Assembly: GCA_963792025.1 (NCBI GenBank)
Contig: CAWBUS010000019.1
Coordinates: 124,001-188,000 of the forward strand
Source: Ginsengibacter sp963792025
GTDB lineage: Bacteria; Bacteroidota; Bacteroidia; Chitinophagales; Chitinophagaceae
Reading direction: 5' to 3'
Length of the DNA: 64,000 nucleotides
Positions 61,668 through 64,000 of this stretch are shown here, in pieces. The notes beneath the pieces are model-generated. The model saw only the letters and a program-made list of their open reading frames with translations. It made no database searches and was not told the origin of the DNA. A program made the position numbers and the translations under genes. Numbering within the stretch: position 1 is the first letter of the stretch; each line of letters opens with the position of its first letter.

Positions 61668-63425
61668 TTACCGGATAAATTTTATTGTTTTCCTTTCATT
61701 ATTATTTACAGCCTCCAAAAGATAGATTCCACGTTGCAGCGTCACAGGAAGAGTAATTTGACCGTTCACATTTTCCATATCATTTCTATAAATTAATTTA
61801 CCGCTAATATCTCGTACAGACAGGTGCAGTTTACCCGAAATATTGGTCAATAATAAACTTACATAATCTTTTATGGGGTTTGAGAGCAACTTCACATCCC
61901 ATGATTTACCTCCTTTAATTTTGAGCGATATGATATTTGTAAATAAAGATTTACCATCGTTATCTATTGCATTGAGCCTGTAATAAACAGCTTGTTTTCC
62001 ACTGTTCATTATTCCATTATCTGTAAAAGAATAGTTGCTTATTGCATAAGTAGTCCCTACGGCGCCTGCGCTTCCTATGTCTTCAAAATGTTGTGCATCA
62101 TCACTTCGTTGCACGGTATAACTTTTGGTATTGAACTCTTGTTGGGTAGTCCATTGCAGCAAGGCGTCATTGCCTTGCGGTCTCACGGTAAAGTCAGTAA
62201 GTTTTATTGGCAATGCTACAAAAGAACCACCCACTACATAAAGATCTGTTATACTTGAATCAATAGGGTTACCATCTGTAGCCCCAAATAATACTTTTCC
62301 ATTGGCAACAAAAAACGAGAGCTGCGGATGTGAATTTCCCGAATTAGGATTGATGTCAGCCACCATGGCAGTGTTCCCGGCAGTACCATCTGTTCGCCAT
62401 AATTCGCCGCCGTCTGTTGGTTCAGAGGCGCCAAAGAAAAATGTTGAACTTGTATAGAGATAGGATCCATCTCCAATAGAAAAATCAATTCCGTCTCCCG
62501 GGCCCGGATTAATATCTTTCACAATGGCAGTTCCACCGGTCGATCCGTCCGAGGACCACAATTCAGTACCCTGCGCAGTAGTTCCGGCAGCAAAGAAAAA
62601 TTTACCATTAAAGAGCGGGCTGGTTAAAGTTTGATTTACAAAGTCAACGCTATAAGGTATAAAAATTAGGGGAGGTGTTCCGGGTGTTGCCGGTGAAAAA
62701 GATTCAAATAAAACTGTACCACCCGGCGTGCCATCGCTTGCCCATAACTCAGACCTGCTTGTGCCATCGCCGTAAGGGAAAATGAACTTACCAGGTAAAT
62801 TGACGGCATCTATTACAAATGGAAATCTAAAACCAATTGAGCCGGGAGATAAATCTTTAACAAGTATAGTGTTAGCGGCGGTTCCATCTGTTCCCCAGAC
62901 CTGTCCTGAACTCGTACCATCACTTGCGACAAAATAAGCCTTGCTATTAAAAATATGAAAACCCACAAAGAAAGCCTCGAAATATCCCGGGAATATCTCT
63001 ATAGATGTAGAACTTGCTGTTCCGGGATTAATGTGTTTTACTAAAGCTGTTCCCGCTGAGGTGCCATCAGTTTTCCATATTTCATTCCCATGAGTGGCAT
63101 CCGTAGCAGTAAACAAAACAATATTATTAAGTGCTATAAAATTATCCGGGTTCGAAGAATCAGCGCCCGAATGCCCGGTGTTGATATCGTTTAACAAAAT
63201 AGTTCCGGCAGGTGTTCCATCCGATTTCCACAATTCATTTCCCAATGCTGTGTTTGCTGCAAATAGAAGATACGTGCCGTTGGTAAATAAGGTATTTGCG
63301 AGGTTCGAATTTAAATTAAAACTACTCCCGGTCCCGGGCACAATATCTTTTACTAATGTAGTGCCGCCCGGAGTTCCATCTGTTCGCCAGAGTTCTCTGC
63401 CTGTAGTAGCAGATTCTGCAGTAAA
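61668..63425 (-). pseudogene. ELWxxDGT-repeat protein with type A secretion sorting domain, after in-frame stop
   Basis: In frame with the upstream piece, this part reads FTAESATTGRELWRTDGTPG and continues for about 585 codons with ELWKSDGTPAGT-type repeats (about ten), which probably form a propeller, then an FN3-like segment (DFTVRPQGNDALLQWTTQQE) and a type IX secretion type A sorting domain (LLSNPIKDYVSLLLTNISGK to LEAVNNNERKTIKFIR). The first available ATG is at 63341. As a protein lacking a signal peptide it cannot be exported, so the stop at 63426-63428 inactivates it unless it is a sequence error. Confidence 0.8.
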
Positions 63426-63821
63426 TTACAGAAAGCTACCTAACAACGCAAAGCCAGTTGGGCTTGAGCTTACTGTACCTGGATTAATATCACTTACTAA
63501 CACAGTGCCGCCCGGTGTACCATCCGATATAAATAATTCGGAACCGGTAGCGTCAGTGCTTCCACTAAAAATAATTTTGTTACCGAGTAAGCCAAAATCA
63601 TCATCAAATTTTATGGTAGCTGATATTTGTACAGTGCCGGCTAATGTGCCATCTGTTACCCATATCGAACTATCAATGTCTGAGTGAAGAAAAGTTCTAT
63701 TGGAAATTAGCGGTACATCAACCAACAGGCTTTTGTTTGCGTTAATTTGTGTTACGCCCTGGCCATTCGAATGTAAAACTGTGAATGCAACATAAAGCAA
63801 TGAGAGTAATTGTTTTTTCAT
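63426..63821 (-). CDS. N-terminal part of ELWxxDGT-repeat protein, ended by an in-frame TAA
   Basis: A 131-residue frame with signal peptide (LLSLLYVAFTVLHSNGQG) and the first repeats (IWVTDGTLAGTVQIS, ELFISDGTPGGTVLVSDINP). It ends TAA after ALLGSFL where the family has a Tyr codon (SFLYFTA...). The downstream codons stay in the same frame, so a single substitution TAT/TAC to TAA accounts for the break. Full length would be about 717 residues, an exported surface protein of gliding/T9SS-type bacteria. Confidence 0.78.
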   Translation of the reverse strand: MKKQLLSLLYVAFTVLHSNGQGVTQINANKSLLVDVPLISNRTFLHSDIDSSIWVTDGTLAGTVQISATIKFDDDFGLLGNKIIFSGSTDATGSELFISDGTPGGTVLVSDINPGTVSSSPTGFALLGSFL

Positions 63822-64000
63822 GTTTCCTGGTATAAATATTAATTAAATTTTTTTTAATGTAGTATTCTCTTAAAAATTTCATTTTGGTTTATCACAAATA
63901 ACACCCGGTTAAGGTTAATTATGATTATGACCGTTTACAATAAAGCAATACTTTTTTGCTTTGAAGAAATAGTCTAATGCCAGGATATAAATTTTTGAAT

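Noticed and set aside
63094..63687. 197-codon plus-strand frame opposite the ELWxxDGT gene
   Set aside because: It is an antisense shadow created by the repeated GGTACACCATC-type codons of the real minus-strand gene.

Overview
The window looks like a chromosomal segment of a Bacteroidota bacterium, most likely Chitinophagaceae. The grounds are AT-rich DNA, TonB-dependent receptors with STN and carboxypeptidase-like N-termini, a TonB receptor/DUF4249/MG2-like triad, DUF3570 and DUF4266 proteins, type IX secretion sorting domains (type A and type B), a PSCyt/PSD1/DUF1501 operon, and a two-component propeller histidine kinase. No rRNA, tRNA, CRISPR array or replication origin was seen.

Layout. 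1-3.8 kb: a duplicated module of small DUF4266 lipoprotein plus DUF3570 outer-membrane barrel, with a WCGPC thioredoxin between the copies. 3.9-8.6 kb: a compact minus-strand operon that runs from a Crp/Fnr regulator through a Rossmann protein, YceI, ring-cleaving dioxygenase, GNAT, DsbA-like protein and OsmC to a serine esterase; its content resembles the quinone/electrophile (mhq) response of Firmicutes. 8.8-16.7 kb: a glycine-rich small protein, then a four-gene TonB receptor operon. 16.9-18.8 kb: a hydrolase and an aldose epimerase. 19.2-27.1 kb: a minus-strand cytochrome/PSD1/DUF1501/NHL operon in which three of five genes are frameshifted. 27.4-30.2 kb: a less AT-rich Tat protein plus M19 dipeptidase pair with a DUF1080 remnant. 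30.2-37.1 kb: a graveyard of broken genes (KTSC, DUF1508-like, TPR, FN3, type IX secretion and FtsX fragments). 37-55 kb: mostly single genes on either strand, separated by copies of a roughly 140-base intergenic repeat, with paralogous gene ends and an IS element inserted into one repeat copy. 55-60 kb: a porin-like protein, a large propeller histidine kinase with its LuxR-type regulator, and a membrane protein/XRE pair. 60.9-64 kb: DoxX and a broken ELWxxDGT-repeat type IX secretion protein.

Most unusual are the repeat-punctuated, cassette-like region at 39.8-55 kb, the duplicated DUF4266/DUF3570 module, and the uneven distribution of single-base frameshifts. These are dense at 18.7-34.3 kb and absent from large genes elsewhere. 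They may be genuine decay or local consensus errors; the sequence alone cannot settle which.
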